Positions 8,353 to 20,395 are shown, counted from the stretch's first letter. The stretch is 64,000 bases of DNA from Leclercia pneumoniae (GCF_017348915.1 NZ_CP071383.1:2108001-2172000), one strand, 5' to 3'. Notes: generated from the sequence alone by a model not told the origin. Translations and numbers: made by a program.

Positions 8353-9849
8353 TTAACGCGAGGTCTCTTCAACCAGCGGACCATCCTGATTTCCCTCTTC
8401 AGCATGAACCGGGGCAGTGCTGTGAATTTCATGCACGCGCTTACGCACCCCGAACCAGCCGGCAACCAGCAGAATAGCCAGCAGCGGAATGGTCGCGATG
8501 GTGTAGGTCCCGTTCGGGTAGTCAAAGGCCATCAGCACCAGCACGCTAAACAGGAACAGCAGGGTGAGCCAGGAGGTCACCGGTGCGCCCGGCAGCTTGA
8601 ATTTCACCTCGGCGGCTTTACCCTCTTTGATGGCTTTGCGCAGACGCATCTGGCACACCACGATAAAGGCCCAGGAGGCGATAATGCCCAGCGCGGCAAC
8701 GTTCAGCACAATCTCAAATACCTGAGAAGGCACCAGATAGTTCAGGAACACGCCAAACACATAGACTACCAGCGTGGCGAGGATCCCGGCATAAGGAACC
8801 TGCTGCTTGCTCATCTTTGACATGAACTTCGGTGCAGAGCCACCCATTGACATAGAGCGCAGAATACGGCCGGTGGAGTAGAGGCCTGAGTTCAGGCTGG
8901 AGAGCGCGGCGGTAAGCACCACGATGTTCATGATGCTGCCCACATACGGCACGCCCAGCTTCGAGAAGAAGGTCACGAACGGACTCTGACCTGCCTGGTA
9001 CGCATTCCACGGCAGCAGCAGTACCAGCAGCACCACGGAGCCGACATAGAACAGGCCAATACGCCAGATCACGCTATTGATCGCTTTCGGTACCATCGTC
9101 TGCGGATCTTTACATTCGCCTGCCGCAGTACCGACCAGCTCAATGGAGGCAAAGGCGAAGACCACGCCCTGAACCAGTACCAGCGCAGGCAGCAGGCCGT
9201 GCGGGAAGAGGCCGCCGTTATCAGTGATTAAATGGAAGCCGGTGGCATTGCCGTCCAGCGGCTTGCCGGTACCGAGAAACACGGTACCCACCACCAGGAA
9301 GATCACAATCGCCAGAACTTTTACCAGCGCAAACCAGAACTCCATCTCGGCGAACCACTTCACGCCAATCATGTTCATGGTGCCCACAATCGCCAGCGCG
9401 CCCAGCGCGAAGACCCACTGCGGAACATCGCCAAACGCGCCCCAGTAGTGCATATAGAGCGCCACGGCGGTGATATCGACAATACCGGTCATCGCCCAGT
9501 TGACGAAGTACATCCAGCCGGCAACATAGGCGGCTTTTTCACCGAGGAATTCACGGGCATAGGAAACAAAACTGCCGCTGGAGGGGCGGTGTAAAACCAG
9601 TTCGCCCAACGCGCGTAAGATGAAGAAAGAGAAGATGCCGCATACCAGATAGACCAGCGCCAGCGCCGGACCCGCCATCTGCAGGCGCGCGCCTGCACCT
9701 AAAAACAACCCCGTACCGATTGCGCCGCCAATTGCGATCATCTGCACCTGACGGTTGCCCATCGCCTTGTGATACCCCTCTTCGTGGGCATCCAGCCAGC
9801 GACGTTTTGCCGCCTGATGGTCGGCTGCGCTTTTATTGCTTGTTTTCAT
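8353..9849 (-). CDS. ansP: L-asparagine permease AnsP
   Basis: A 498-residue inner membrane transporter of the amino acid-polyamine-organocation (APC) superfamily with about 12 hydrophobic segments. The N-terminal hallmark MIAIGGAIGTGLFLGAG near residues 37-53 contributes to substrate binding in this family. Length and position after yncE match E. coli AnsP (499 residues), a proton-coupled L-asparagine importer. AGGTAA precedes the ATG at a suitable distance. Confidence 0.92.
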   Translation of the reverse strand: MKTSNKSAADHQAAKRRWLDAHEEGYHKAMGNRQVQMIAIGGAIGTGLFLGAGARLQMAGPALALVYLVCGIFSFFILRALGELVLHRPSSGSFVSYAREFLGEKAAYVAGWMYFVNWAMTGIVDITAVALYMHYWGAFGDVPQWVFALGALAIVGTMNMIGVKWFAEMEFWFALVKVLAIVIFLVVGTVFLGTGKPLDGNATGFHLITDNGGLFPHGLLPALVLVQGVVFAFASIELVGTAAGECKDPQTMVPKAINSVIWRIGLFYVGSVVLLVLLLPWNAYQAGQSPFVTFFSKLGVPYVGSIMNIVVLTAALSSLNSGLYSTGRILRSMSMGGSAPKFMSKMSKQQVPYAGILATLVVYVFGVFLNYLVPSQVFEIVLNVAALGIIASWAFIVVCQMRLRKAIKEGKAAEVKFKLPGAPVTSWLTLLFLFSVLVLMAFDYPNGTYTIATIPLLAILLVAGWFGVRKRVHEIHSTAPVHAEEGNQDGPLVEETSR

Positions 9850-11258
<1,409 letters not shown>

Positions 11259-11259
11259 A

Positions 11260-12177
<918 letters not shown>

Positions 12178-12260
12178 TCATGGTTCCTTTCTGATTATGC
12201 AGTCTAATCGGCGCAGCAGAGGTGCGCTACTGTTAACGCATCAGCTAAACAGGAGCGAAA

Positions 12261-12659
12261 ATGAAAATTATCCGAAATGGTTCACTGCCCTCCGTGCGCG
12301 GCCCCGAAGCATGGTTTACCGGCGCCGTACGCATTGATGCCCCGTTTCAGGCAACCGGGCCCGCCACCGTCGGTGGCGCAACTGTCACCTTTGAACCCGG
12401 CGCTCGCACGGCCTGGCACACCCATCCGCTGGGACAAACGCTCATTGTCACCCAGGGGCGCGGCTGGCTGCAGGCATGGGGCGAAGAGGCGCAGGCGCTG
12501 AATGCAGGGGATATCGCCTGGATCCCACCCGGCGTAAAACACTGGCACGGGGCGAGCAGCGAAACCGCAATGATCCATATTGCTATTGCGGAATCGGTGG
12601 ACGGTAGCCCGGTGACGTGGATGGAGAAGGTCAGCGACGAGCAGTATCAGGGCCGCTAA
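12261..12659 (+). CDS. Single-domain cupin protein
   Basis: A 132-residue cupin. Metal-binding motif 1 is visible as TAWHTHPLGQTLIVTQGRGW (His at HTH, then downstream Glu/Gln position occupied by Gln), and motif 2 as GDIAWIPPGVKHWHGA. The family includes (R)-hydroxynitrile-lyase-like and carboxymuconolactone-decarboxylase-associated cupins that are often divergent from LysR genes and near oxidoreductases. Function here is unknown. Shine-Dalgarno AGGAG precedes the ATG. Confidence 0.8.
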   Translation: MKIIRNGSLPSVRGPEAWFTGAVRIDAPFQATGPATVGGATVTFEPGARTAWHTHPLGQTLIVTQGRGWLQAWGEEAQALNAGDIAWIPPGVKHWHGASSETAMIHIAIAESVDGSPVTWMEKVSDEQYQGR

Positions 12660-12688
12660 CTGCCCGATACCTGGCGAAGGGCGACCGT

Positions 12689-13752
12689 TTAGCCGCCAAA
12701 TACCGCAATCGCGTGCTGCAGGCGGGTGGTGCGTTGGGTGAGGTGATTTGCCGCCTGGGTGACGTTATCAACCATGGCGGTATTGTTATGGGTCATCACG
12801 CCAATACGTGAAATGGCGGTATTGATAAGGGACAACGCCTGCGTCTGTTCCTGGGTCGCGTGGCCTATCTCTTTAATCAATGTCGACATGGTCAGCACGT
12901 TGCCGATCATTGCGCTCAGGTGGGTTTCAGTCTGCTCCACTTTATCCACGCCGGCGTTAACGCTGGCGACGTTTTTCTCAATCAGCGCTTTGATCTCTTT
13001 TGCAGCGGAGGCAGAGTGCTGCGCCAGGTGGCGCACCTCGGCTGCCACCACCGCAAAGCCCCGACCGGCGTCCCCGGCGCGCGCGGCCTCAACCGCGGCG
13101 TTCAGCGCCAGAATATTGGTCTGAAACGCGATACGATCAATCACCCCGATAATGTCGACAATTTGGCTATTATCCTGTGATACCGCCTGCATCATGCCAA
13201 TGGTCTGCTTCATGATCGCTTCGCTATGGTCTGCGCTGGTACGGGTCTGGTCGGCCATCAGGATCGCTTCGCGGGCTGTTTCGGCGGTCTGTTTTACCGC
13301 ACTGGCTATCTCTTCTACGGCGGCGGCGGTTTGCTGCAGATCGTCCGCCATCTCCTCCGAACGCGCCTGCAGCGCATCGCCCTCGGTGGCTACCCGCTGG
13401 CTGATCTCGCGAATACCGGTAATTTGAGTTCCTACGTCGTCAACCAGCGAATTGAGATTCAACCCGGACTGGTTTACCAGGCGCATCATCAACCCAATTT
13501 CATCAACGCGGTCAAAATGGTAATAATCGGTTTTTCGGCCCGAAACGACGCGCTGCATCTGTTTAACGATTGTTTTTAGCGGGCGGCAAATCTGGCTATT
13601 GAGATAGCACGCCTGCAAGACAAATAACAGGGCCAGCACGAAGGCTTGCCAGAGCGGCTGAGTAAATAAAAAAGGGGTCGTCATTGCCAGCGCGGCGAAT
13701 ATCACCATTGCATAATTGACCCGGCTGGCGGCGCTAATACGCTTAAATAATG
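12689..13752 (-). pseudogene. Aer-like chemoreceptor, 5' part removed at IS1
   Basis: About 354 codons of an open frame that runs without a start straight into the IS1 end at 13753. Preserved parts: a membrane segment ([20 protein letters not shown] region), a HAMP-like region ([20 protein letters not shown]), and the full signalling domain with tip [20 protein letters not shown]. The arrangement of a hydrophobic hairpin followed by a short HAMP is that of Aer-type energy-taxis receptors, whose N-terminal PAS-FAD domain would be expected upstream. No PAS coding sequence is present on the other side of IS1, so it was deleted, not merely separated. A residual product from an internal ATG (13708) is possible but would lack the sensor. 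Confidence 0.85.
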
Positions 13753-13767
13753 GGTAATGACTCCAAC

Positions 13768-14271
13768 TTATTGATAGTGTTTTATGTTCAGATAATGCCC
13801 GATGACTTTGTCATGCAGCTCCACCGATTTTGAGAACGACAGCGACTTCCGTCCCAGCCGTGCCAGGTGCTGCCTCAGATTCAGGTTATGCCGCTCAATT
13901 CGCTGCGTATATCGCTTGCTGATTACGTGCAGCTTTCCCTTCAGGCGGGATTCATACAGCGGCCAGCCATCCGTCATCCATATCACCACGTCAAAGGGTG
14001 ACAGCAGGCTCATAAGACGCCCCAGCGTCGCCATAGTGCGTTCACCGAATACGTGCGCAACAACCGTCTTCCGGAGCCTGTCATACGCGTAAAACAGCCA
14101 GCGCTGGAGCGATTTAGCCCCGACATAGCCCCACTGTTCGTCCATTTCCGCGCAGACGATGACGTCACTGCCCGGCTGTATGCGCGAGGTTACCGACTGC
14201 GGCCTGAGTTTTTTAAGTGACGTAAAATCGTGTTGAGGCCAACGCCCATAATGCGGGCGGTTGCCCGGCAT
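13768..14271 (-). CDS. insB: IS1 InsB transposase part (InsAB' by frameshift)
   Basis: A 167-residue InsB reading frame carrying the IS1 DDE-type catalytic region ([32 protein letters not shown], and the C-terminal [19 protein letters not shown]). It is expressed as the InsAB' fusion through -1 ribosomal frameshifting in the overlap with insA. Compared with the copy I remember, there are substitutions at position 5 (Arg for Ser) and in AKSLQRW (Leu for Arg); their effect is not known. Confidence 0.93.
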
Positions 14272-14465
14272 CCAACGCCATTCATGGCCATATCAATGAT
14301 TTTCTGGTGCGTACCGGGTTGAGAAGCGGTGTAAGTGAACTGCAGTTGCCATGTTTTACGGCAGTGAGAGCAGAGATAGCGCTGATGTCCGGCGGTGCTT
14401 TTGCCGTTACGCACCACCCCGTCAGTAGCTGAACAGGAGGGACAGCTGATAGAAACAGAAGCCAC
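14190..14465 (-). CDS. insA: IS1 InsA regulator
   Basis: The 91-residue InsA protein begins [20 protein letters not shown]. It has an N-terminal zinc-finger-like cluster (CPSC, CSHC) and a C-terminal helix-turn-helix ([20 protein letters not shown]). InsA binds the IS1 ends and represses transposase expression; fused to InsB it forms the transposase. Full length. Confidence 0.95.
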
Positions 14466-14520
14466 TGGAGCACCTCAAAAACACCATCATACACTAAATC
14501 AGTAAGTTGGCAGCATCACC

Positions 14521-14837
14521 AATAGCGATTACCTGATAAAGTATCAGGCAAGATAAAGTATTTATTTTTTATAAACCAGGCGGCGTATTCTCCACAAAAT
14601 ATCTGGAATTAGAAAGTGCCTAAATTAAATAATTTTTAATACCGTGCCGACGATAATGTAATAAAAATGAAAATAACATCACCATGTTAATAAGCAGGGC
14701 GGGTGAATGAGGTGACTTAAGTGAAATAAAAAGCGCGATATGAATCCGTGGGCAAAACTATTGTTTTGAACTGCCGTTTCATTAACAAGGTGAAAACGCT
14801 ATTATACGCCCCCGATAATCCCTGACGGAGCCCGTTT
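14521..14837. other. AT-rich intergenic region right of IS1
   Basis: A 317-base AT-rich stretch with no credible gene. It contains a perfect small inverted repeat CCTGATA (14532-14538) / TATCAGG (14542-14548) right next to IS1 and must hold the promoter of the kinase-like gene at 14838. Translated on the minus strand it shows no PAS domain, so it is not the missing part of the neighbouring chemoreceptor; it may include that gene's former leader. Confidence 0.5.
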
Positions 14838-15377
14838 GTGAAGATCAATCTTATTGGTACCAGCGGCAGTGGCAAAAGCACCCTGGCGCGACGCCTCGCC
14901 GCCGAACTGCATCTCCCTTATATCGAAATGGATACGCTCTACTGGCGGCCAGCGTGGCAAGGTACGCCTGATGAGGAGCTCTTTGCAAAGCTGGAAAACG
15001 TCCTCAGTGCTACGCCGGACTGGGTGCTGGATGGCAACTACAATCGTACGCGTCCCGTAAAGTGGCGCGATGTGGATCTGATTATCTGGGTCGATTACGG
15101 GTTTATGCGTACGCTTCGCCAGGCGGTAGTGAGGGCAGCTAAACGCGCCTGGAGCCAGCAAGAGTTATGGCCCGGCACCGGCAATCGCGAGAGCTTTCGC
15201 CGTTCCTTCTTCAGTCGCGAATCGGTTCTGCTCTGGACCATTAAAACCTGGCGCAGCAACCGTGCGCGCTATGAAGCCGACATGGCTAACCCGCAATTTT
15301 CCCATATTCGCTTTGTGCGGATAACCCGACGCCAGCAGGCCGACGATCTGATTGCCGAGTTGCGCGCATTGGCCTAA
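14838..15377 (+). CDS. P-loop nucleotide kinase-like protein (adenylate kinase/FlaR-like)
   Basis: A 179-residue P-loop NTPase. Walker A GTSGSGKST is at residues 7-15. An AMP-kinase-like LPYIEMDTLYWRPAW follows, then WVLDGNYNRTR and a DLIIWVDYG Walker-B-like strand. Proteins of this type are annotated as adenylate kinases or DNA topology modulation protein FlaR homologues; substrates are mostly unproven. The start is GTG at 14838, preceded by ACGGAG. Transcribed toward the FMN monooxygenase cluster but separated from it by 110 bases, so probably not part of that operon. Confidence 0.75.
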   Translation: MKINLIGTSGSGKSTLARRLAAELHLPYIEMDTLYWRPAWQGTPDEELFAKLENVLSATPDWVLDGNYNRTRPVKWRDVDLIIWVDYGFMRTLRQAVVRAAKRAWSQQELWPGTGNRESFRRSFFSRESVLLWTIKTWRSNRARYEADMANPQFSHIRFVRITRRQQADDLIAELRALA

Positions 15378-15487
15378 TTCGCCGCGCTATTTCTGATTTC
15401 CGGCAAACCAAATGTAAATTAATTGTTTCTCAGCGCTGAAATCGCCCTTTAATAATGACGACATGTTAAGTCAAACGAGAACAAAAC

Positions 15488-16468
15488 ATGTCCTGGCGAA
15501 TCAGCATTCTGGATAAAAGTCCCGTCGCGGAAAACGACACCGCCGCCGATGCGCTGGCGCGTACCTTACAGCTGGCCAGGCAGGCCGAAGCCTGGGGTTA
15601 CCATCGCTTCTGGATTGCCGAGCACCACAACACCGCGCAGCTGGCCAGTCCATCCCCGGAGTTACTGATTGCCTGGATCCTCGGGCAGACCTCCCGCATC
15701 CGCGTCGGCTCTGGCGGCGTAATGCTGCAACACTACAGCCCCTATAAAGTGGCAGAAAATTTCAACGTGCTGGCCAATCTCGCCCCTGGCCGGGTCGATC
15801 TCGGCGTTGGCAAAGCCCCGGGCGGGCTGCCGCTCTCGACCCGCGCCCTGCAACAGGGGGTGAATCCGCAGGAGAAGGGCAGTTTCGCCGAACAACTGAC
15901 CCAACTGGACGGCTGGCTAACCCCCTCTGATAACGAACTGCGTGCCACTCCGCTGCCCGCCATTCCGGTACAGGGGTATCTGCTGGGGGCCAGCATCGAG
16001 AGCGCACTGCTGGCGGCGCGCCTTAACTGGAACTTTGTCTTCGCCGCGCACCTGAACGGCGACCCCGATCTGCTACGCGATGTCATTGCTACCTGGCGCG
16101 CCAGCAGTGCGCTGGACGTGATAGTGGCCGTGCAGGCCATCGTCGCGCCGACCCAGGCCCAGGCCGATGCCCTGGCGGAAAAGGTCGAGGTGTGGGGCGT
16201 GGAGCTGGTGAACGGCCAGCGCGTGTCGGTAGCCAGCGAAGAGCAGGCTTACGCTTTCGCACGCCAGGCGGGTAGCGAGCCGCTGCGTATTGCCCGCCGC
16301 GCCCAGTCGCTGCTGGCAGGCACCGCAGAGTCTGTGGCGGCGCAATTGCAGGCGCTGCATGACCGCTGGGGCATCGACGAATTTATTATCGATACGCCGA
16401 TCGCCGACGGGCAGAGCCGGGCGCAGTCCTTGCGTCTGCTGGCGCAAACCCGCGAGGTGCTGGCATGA
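15488..16468 (+). CDS. Luciferase-like FMN-dependent monooxygenase (MsnO8 type, CmoO-like)
   Basis: A 326-residue bacterial-luciferase-family oxidoreductase. The MsnO8-type N-terminus ISILDKSPVAENDTAADALA is followed by GYHRFWIAEHHNTAQLASPSPE and the flavin/phosphate segment RIRVGSGGVMLQHYSPYKVAE. Enzymes of this class use reduced FMN and oxygen to insert oxygen next to sulfur or carbon. B. subtilis YtmO (CmoO), in the S-modified cysteine salvage operon, belongs to the same class. First gene of the cluster; its stop overlaps the M20 start by four bases (ATGA), indicating translational coupling. Substrate inferred from context only. Confidence 0.82.
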   Translation: MSWRISILDKSPVAENDTAADALARTLQLARQAEAWGYHRFWIAEHHNTAQLASPSPELLIAWILGQTSRIRVGSGGVMLQHYSPYKVAENFNVLANLAPGRVDLGVGKAPGGLPLSTRALQQGVNPQEKGSFAEQLTQLDGWLTPSDNELRATPLPAIPVQGYLLGASIESALLAARLNWNFVFAAHLNGDPDLLRDVIATWRASSALDVIVAVQAIVAPTQAQADALAEKVEVWGVELVNGQRVSVASEEQAYAFARQAGSEPLRIARRAQSLLAGTAESVAAQLQALHDRWGIDEFIIDTPIADGQSRAQSLRLLAQTREVLA

Positions 16469-17586
16469 ACTTCAATGAACAACTGATCGCCTGGCGGCGC
16501 GAGCTGCATCGCTACCCGGAGCTGTCGGGCGAGGAAGTGGAAACCACCGCCCGCATTCGCCGCTGGCTCGATAACGCCGGGATCGCCGTACTCCCGTATG
16601 ACATCCCGACGGGCGTGATCGCCGAGATCGGCACCGGGCCGAAACAGATCGCCCTGCGGGCCGATATTGATGCCTTACCCATCGACGAGCGCAGCGGTGT
16701 TGCGTTTAGCTCGCAGCACGCCGGGGTGATGCACGCCTGCGGTCACGATATTCACACCAGCGTGATCCTCGGCGCGGCCCTACAGCTAAAAGCCCGTGAA
16801 GCCACGCTGCCCGGTCGCGTGCGTATTCTGTTCCAGCCCGCAGAAGAGAACTTTGGCGGCGCGAAAAGCCTGATCCGCGCGGGAGCCCTGCAGGGTGTCA
16901 GCGCTATCTTTGGCATGCACAACGAACCCGGTTTGCCGGTGGGAGCCTTTGCCACCCGTGGGGGCCCGTTCTATGCCAACGTCGATCGCTTTGTCTTTCG
17001 TATCACCGGTAAAGGTGCCCATGCGGCGCGCCCGCATGAGGGCTCAGACGCTATCGTGCTCGCCAGCCAGTTAGTTACGGCCCTGCAGAGCGTGGCCAGC
17101 CGTAATGTTAATACGCTGGAGTCGGTGGTGCTCAGCGTAACCCGTATCGAAGGGGGCAATACCTGGAACGTCCTGCCGGAAAGCGTCGAGCTGGAGGGGA
17201 CCCTGCGCACCCACAGCACTCAGGTGCAGCAGAAGGTAAAAGATCGGGTCAGTGAAATTGCCGCCGGCTTTGCCAGCGCGTTTAACGCCCAGATTGATAT
17301 CACCTGGTACACCGGCCCGTCGGCGCTGGTTAACGATGAGCACTGGGCTGATTTCGCCACCGCCGTGGCCAGGGAAACCGGCTACGAAACCCACCACGCC
17401 GAACTGCATATGGGGGGAGAAGATTTTGCGGTGTACCTGCAGCAGATCCCTGGTGCGTTCGTCAGTATTGGCAGTGCCAGCGCGTTCGGACTGCACTATC
17501 CGGCGTTCAATCCGGACGAGGCATTAATCGAGCCCGCCGCCCGATATTTCGCGCAGCTTGCCGAGAAAGCGTTACAACACATTTAA
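16465..17586 (+). CDS. M20-family N-acyl-amino-acid deacylase (SndA-like)
   Basis: A 373-residue M20D metallopeptidase/amidohydrolase. Visible metal ligands and catalytic residues are HACGHDIHT (near residues 92-100), PAEENFGGA (catalytic Glu), HNEPGLPVG, MGGEDFAVYL, and C-terminal LHYPAFNPDE. The dimerisation lid (FRITGKGAHAARPHEG) is present. Relatives remove N-acetyl groups from amino acids, including SndA/SndB (YtnL/YxeP), which deacetylate N-acetylcysteine-type products in B. subtilis. Here it lies between two FMN monooxygenases, so release of free cysteine or a related amino acid after oxidation is the best hypothesis. Confidence 0.82.
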   Translation: MNFNEQLIAWRRELHRYPELSGEEVETTARIRRWLDNAGIAVLPYDIPTGVIAEIGTGPKQIALRADIDALPIDERSGVAFSSQHAGVMHACGHDIHTSVILGAALQLKAREATLPGRVRILFQPAEENFGGAKSLIRAGALQGVSAIFGMHNEPGLPVGAFATRGGPFYANVDRFVFRITGKGAHAARPHEGSDAIVLASQLVTALQSVASRNVNTLESVVLSVTRIEGGNTWNVLPESVELEGTLRTHSTQVQQKVKDRVSEIAAGFASAFNAQIDITWYTGPSALVNDEHWADFATAVARETGYETHHAELHMGGEDFAVYLQQIPGAFVSIGSASAFGLHYPAFNPDEALIEPAARYFAQLAEKALQHI

Positions 17587-17602
17587 TCGTTAAGGGGTGA
17601 AT

Positions 17603-18916
17603 ATGTCTGCAACACGACAATTGCGACTGGGGACAATACTGCATGGTGCTTCCGGAAATATGTCGGCCTGGCGCCATCCGGCGGCGATTGCCGATGCCAG
17701 TATTAATTTTAACTTTGTTAAAGAGACGGCGTTAAAGGCGGAAGCGGGCAAGCTGGACTTTATTTTTGTCGCCGACGGTCTTTATATTAATGAGAAGTCG
17801 ATTCCGCATTTTTTAAATCGCTTCGAACCCCTGACGGTATTATCCGCTCTGGCGACCCTGACCTCACGCCTGGGACTGGTGGGCACGCTCTCCACCTCCT
17901 ATAGCGAACCCTTTACCGTGGCCCGGCAGTTTGCCAGCCTCGACCACTTGAGTAACGGGCGCGCGGGCTGGAACGTGGTGACCTCACCGCTGGAAGGCTC
18001 GGCGAAAAACTTCTCCCGGGATAAACATCCGGAGCACGCGCTACGTTATCGCATCGCCGACGAGTATCTGGAGGTGGTAAAAGGGCTTTGGGACTCCTGG
18101 GAGGCAGACGCTTTTATTCGTGATAAAGAGAGCGGTCAGTTCTTTGATCGTGAAAAGCTGCATACCCTTAACCACCGGGGCGATTTCTTCCAGGTAGCAG
18201 GGCCGCTGAATATCGGGCGCACGCCGCAGGGGCGACCGATTGTATTTCAGGCCGGGGCGTCAGACGACGGCAAAAAGCTGGCGGCGAAACATGCCGACGC
18301 CATTTTTACTCACCACGACAGCCTGCAGGAGGCCCGCGCCTTCTATCAGGATGTTAAACAACAGCTCGAATTACACGGCCGCCGCCCCGAGGAGTTACAT
18401 ATTTTTCAGGGGGTGAGCGTCATCGTGGGTAAAGATGCCGATGACGTAGAGCAACAATATCAAACCACGGCGGCGTTAGTGTCCATTCATGACGCGCTCA
18501 ACTATCTGGGGCGTTATTTCGAGCATCACGATTTCGCGCAATATCCTCTCGACGAACCCTTCCCGGACATCGGCGATCTGGGGCAGAACAGCTTTCGCAG
18601 CACCACCGATGAGATCAAGCGCAATGCCCGCGAGCGTAATCTCACACTGCGCCAGGTTGCGCTGGAGGCGGCCTCACCGCGCCCGCGCTTTTCCGGCACC
18701 CCGCAAGAGGTGGCAGACGGTCTGCAGCAGTGGTTCGACGCCCGGGGCGCGGACGGTTTTATCATTCAGGGCGGCACGCCAGAGACTTTCCCGCGCTTTG
18801 TCGATGAGGTGGTGCCGATCCTGCAGGCCCGCGGCCTGTTCCGCACCGACTATCCCGGCTCCACCCTGCGCGACAGCCTGGGGTTAACGCAACCTGAAAA
18901 TCAGTTCGTAAAATAA
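17603..18916 (+). CDS. NtaA/SnaA/DszA-family FMN monooxygenase (CmoJ/YxeK-like)
   Basis: A 437-residue FMN-dependent monooxygenase. Recognisable segments are [53 protein letters not shown], a [10 protein letters not shown] loop and [20 protein letters not shown]. This is the nitrilotriacetate/EDTA/dibenzothiophene monooxygenase branch, which also contains B. subtilis YtnJ (CmoJ) and YxeK that cleave C-S bonds of N-acetylated S-substituted cysteines. ATG at 17603 is preferred over GTG at 17597 because AAGGGG is correctly spaced. 16 bases downstream of the M20 gene. Confidence 0.82.
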   Translation: MSATRQLRLGTILHGASGNMSAWRHPAAIADASINFNFVKETALKAEAGKLDFIFVADGLYINEKSIPHFLNRFEPLTVLSALATLTSRLGLVGTLSTSYSEPFTVARQFASLDHLSNGRAGWNVVTSPLEGSAKNFSRDKHPEHALRYRIADEYLEVVKGLWDSWEADAFIRDKESGQFFDREKLHTLNHRGDFFQVAGPLNIGRTPQGRPIVFQAGASDDGKKLAAKHADAIFTHHDSLQEARAFYQDVKQQLELHGRRPEELHIFQGVSVIVGKDADDVEQQYQTTAALVSIHDALNYLGRYFEHHDFAQYPLDEPFPDIGDLGQNSFRSTTDEIKRNARERNLTLRQVALEAASPRPRFSGTPQEVADGLQQWFDARGADGFIIQGGTPETFPRFVDEVVPILQARGLFRTDYPGSTLRDSLGLTQPENQFVK

Positions 18917-18933
18917 TAAAAGAGACATCCGCT

Positions 18934-19866
18934 ATGCAGAAAACATCGCTTATTCTGGCGCTCGCGCTGGCCTTTACCCCTGCCGTCTGGGCAGAGAATG
19001 TCAATATTAACGGCACCGGCGTGAGCCTTGAGGCCAATAAAACCCCGATCCATACCCCGAAAAACGACGAAGCGGTGGCACAGTTGCCGAAAGACTATCG
19101 CTTTGCGGTGCCGGGGAAATTTACCGTGGCGGTGGCAGCGTTAAATTCACCGCCGCTGACTGTTTTTTCTGATGACAACAAAACGTTGCTGGGCAGTGAA
19201 GTCGACGTCGCGCGGCTCGTCGCCGATAGCCTTGGGCTGACGCTGAACGTGGTGCCAACCTCCTGGGAGGACTGGCCGCTGGGGGTCTCGTCAGGCAAAT
19301 ATGATGCCGCAATCAGCAATATTACCGTGACCAAAGCGCGCAAAGAGAAGTTCGACTTTGCCACCTATCGAAAAGACTCCCTCGGTTTTTACGTTAAATC
19401 CTCCAGTCCGATCCACGCCATTGAGAAAGCGGAAGATATCGCCGGGCTGCGCATTATTGTGGGCTCCGGCACCAATCAGGAGGCCATCCTGCTGGCATGG
19501 AATGAGCAGAACCTCAAAAAAGGGCTGAAGCCCTTTATCCCGGTCTATACCAAGGATGACGCGGCGCAAACCCTGGCGATCCAGTCGGGTCGCGCAGATG
19601 CCTTTTTTGGCCCGAACGTGATTGGGGCCTGGAAAGCCGCGCTCACCGGTAAAACGAAATTGGTGGGTAGCGTGGATGGCGGCTGGCCGAAGGCGGCGCA
19701 TATCGCCGTGACGCTGAAAAAAGGCGGTGGCCTGGTCGAGCCGGTGCAGACCGCGCTCAACGGAGCGATCAAAAACGGCGATTACGACAAGGTACTCAAC
19801 CGCTGGGGCGAGGGTGTGGAGCGTATTCCGCACTCTGAAGTGAATCCGGCCGGACTTGGCGACTAA
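18934..19866 (+). CDS. ABC transporter substrate-binding protein (polar amino acid type)
   Basis: A 310-residue periplasmic binding protein of family 3. Sec signal peptide about residues 1-20 (LALALAFTPAVWA). The body has the family-3 pattern (DVARLVADSLGLTLNVVPTSWEDWPLGVSSGKYDAAISNITVT, here split; and KFDFATYRKDSLGFYVK). It closely resembles the second binding protein at 22089, sharing WEDWPLG, KFDFATYR and GSGTNQE, so the two arose by duplication. Feeds the permease/ATPase encoded downstream. Confidence 0.85.
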   Translation: MQKTSLILALALAFTPAVWAENVNINGTGVSLEANKTPIHTPKNDEAVAQLPKDYRFAVPGKFTVAVAALNSPPLTVFSDDNKTLLGSEVDVARLVADSLGLTLNVVPTSWEDWPLGVSSGKYDAAISNITVTKARKEKFDFATYRKDSLGFYVKSSSPIHAIEKAEDIAGLRIIVGSGTNQEAILLAWNEQNLKKGLKPFIPVYTKDDAAQTLAIQSGRADAFFGPNVIGAWKAALTGKTKLVGSVDGGWPKAAHIAVTLKKGGGLVEPVQTALNGAIKNGDYDKVLNRWGEGVERIPHSEVNPAGLGD

Positions 19867-19875
19867 GGAGGCCCC

Positions 19876-20385
19876 ATGAGCGAGCTATTTCGCGACGTTT
19901 CGCCGCAAGATGCCAGTCTGCAGCCGATTCTCGAAGGACTGTTCCAGGAGTATGCCGACCGCTACGGCGACTACTTCTCGAAAGATGCGGAAGTCGAACT
20001 GACCGAGTGGTATCTGCCGCCGCAGGGGCTGTTTATTGTGCTGGAGCGCAACGGGGTGATTATCGCCACCGGCGCGTATAAAGCCTTTAGTGCCCAAACC
20101 GCAGAGATCAAACGGATCTGGACGGACAAAACGCTGCGTCAGCAGGGGCTGGCGGCCAGGGTGGTGCAGGAGCTGGAGCGCAGGGCAGTGCGTGCAGGTT
20201 ATAGCCAGATGTACCTTACTACCGGTTTTCGCCAGCCAGAGGCGGTGCGGCTCTATCTCAGTCAGGGTTATCAGCCGCAGTTCGATCTGAATCGCGATCC
20301 GGAAGAGTACAGCCAGCCACCGTTCGATGGCCGTCTGCGCTTCACCAAAACGCTGGTGCGCGAAGCGCTCAGTAAAACCGCATGA
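19876..20385 (+). CDS. GNAT-family N-acetyltransferase (SnaA-like role proposed)
   Basis: A 169-residue GNAT protein. Acetyl-CoA binding motif A is visible in IKRIWTDKTLRQQGLAARVV, followed by GYSQMYLTTGFRQPEAVRLY and LSQGYQPQFD. B. subtilis SnaA (YtmI) and SnaB (YxeL), which N-acetylate S-modified cysteines before C-S cleavage, occupy the equivalent place in their operons. Located between a binding protein and the permease, nine bases after the former, so its substrate is probably what the transporter delivers. This is inference from context. Confidence 0.8.
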   Translation: MSELFRDVSPQDASLQPILEGLFQEYADRYGDYFSKDAEVELTEWYLPPQGLFIVLERNGVIIATGAYKAFSAQTAEIKRIWTDKTLRQQGLAARVVQELERRAVRAGYSQMYLTTGFRQPEAVRLYLSQGYQPQFDLNRDPEEYSQPPFDGRLRFTKTLVREALSKTA

Positions 20386-20395
20386 GGAAGTGACA

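Larger units (their letters stand above)
13753..14520 (-). mobile_element. IS1 element, complete, 768 bp
   Basis: Both IS1 termini are intact: GGTAATGACTCC at 13753 on the plus strand and GGTGATGCTGCC reading inward from 14520 on the minus strand. The length is exactly 768 bp, as for canonical IS1. insA and insB are present with the -1 frameshift arrangement. The flanks are TAAATAATG (left, 13744-13752) and AATAGCGAT (right, 14521-14529). They do not match, so the usual 8-11 bp target duplication is absent. Confidence 0.97.

Noticed and set aside
13744..14529. Composite transposon bounded by IS1
   Set aside because: Only one IS1 copy is present in the window and no cargo genes are bracketed by a second copy.
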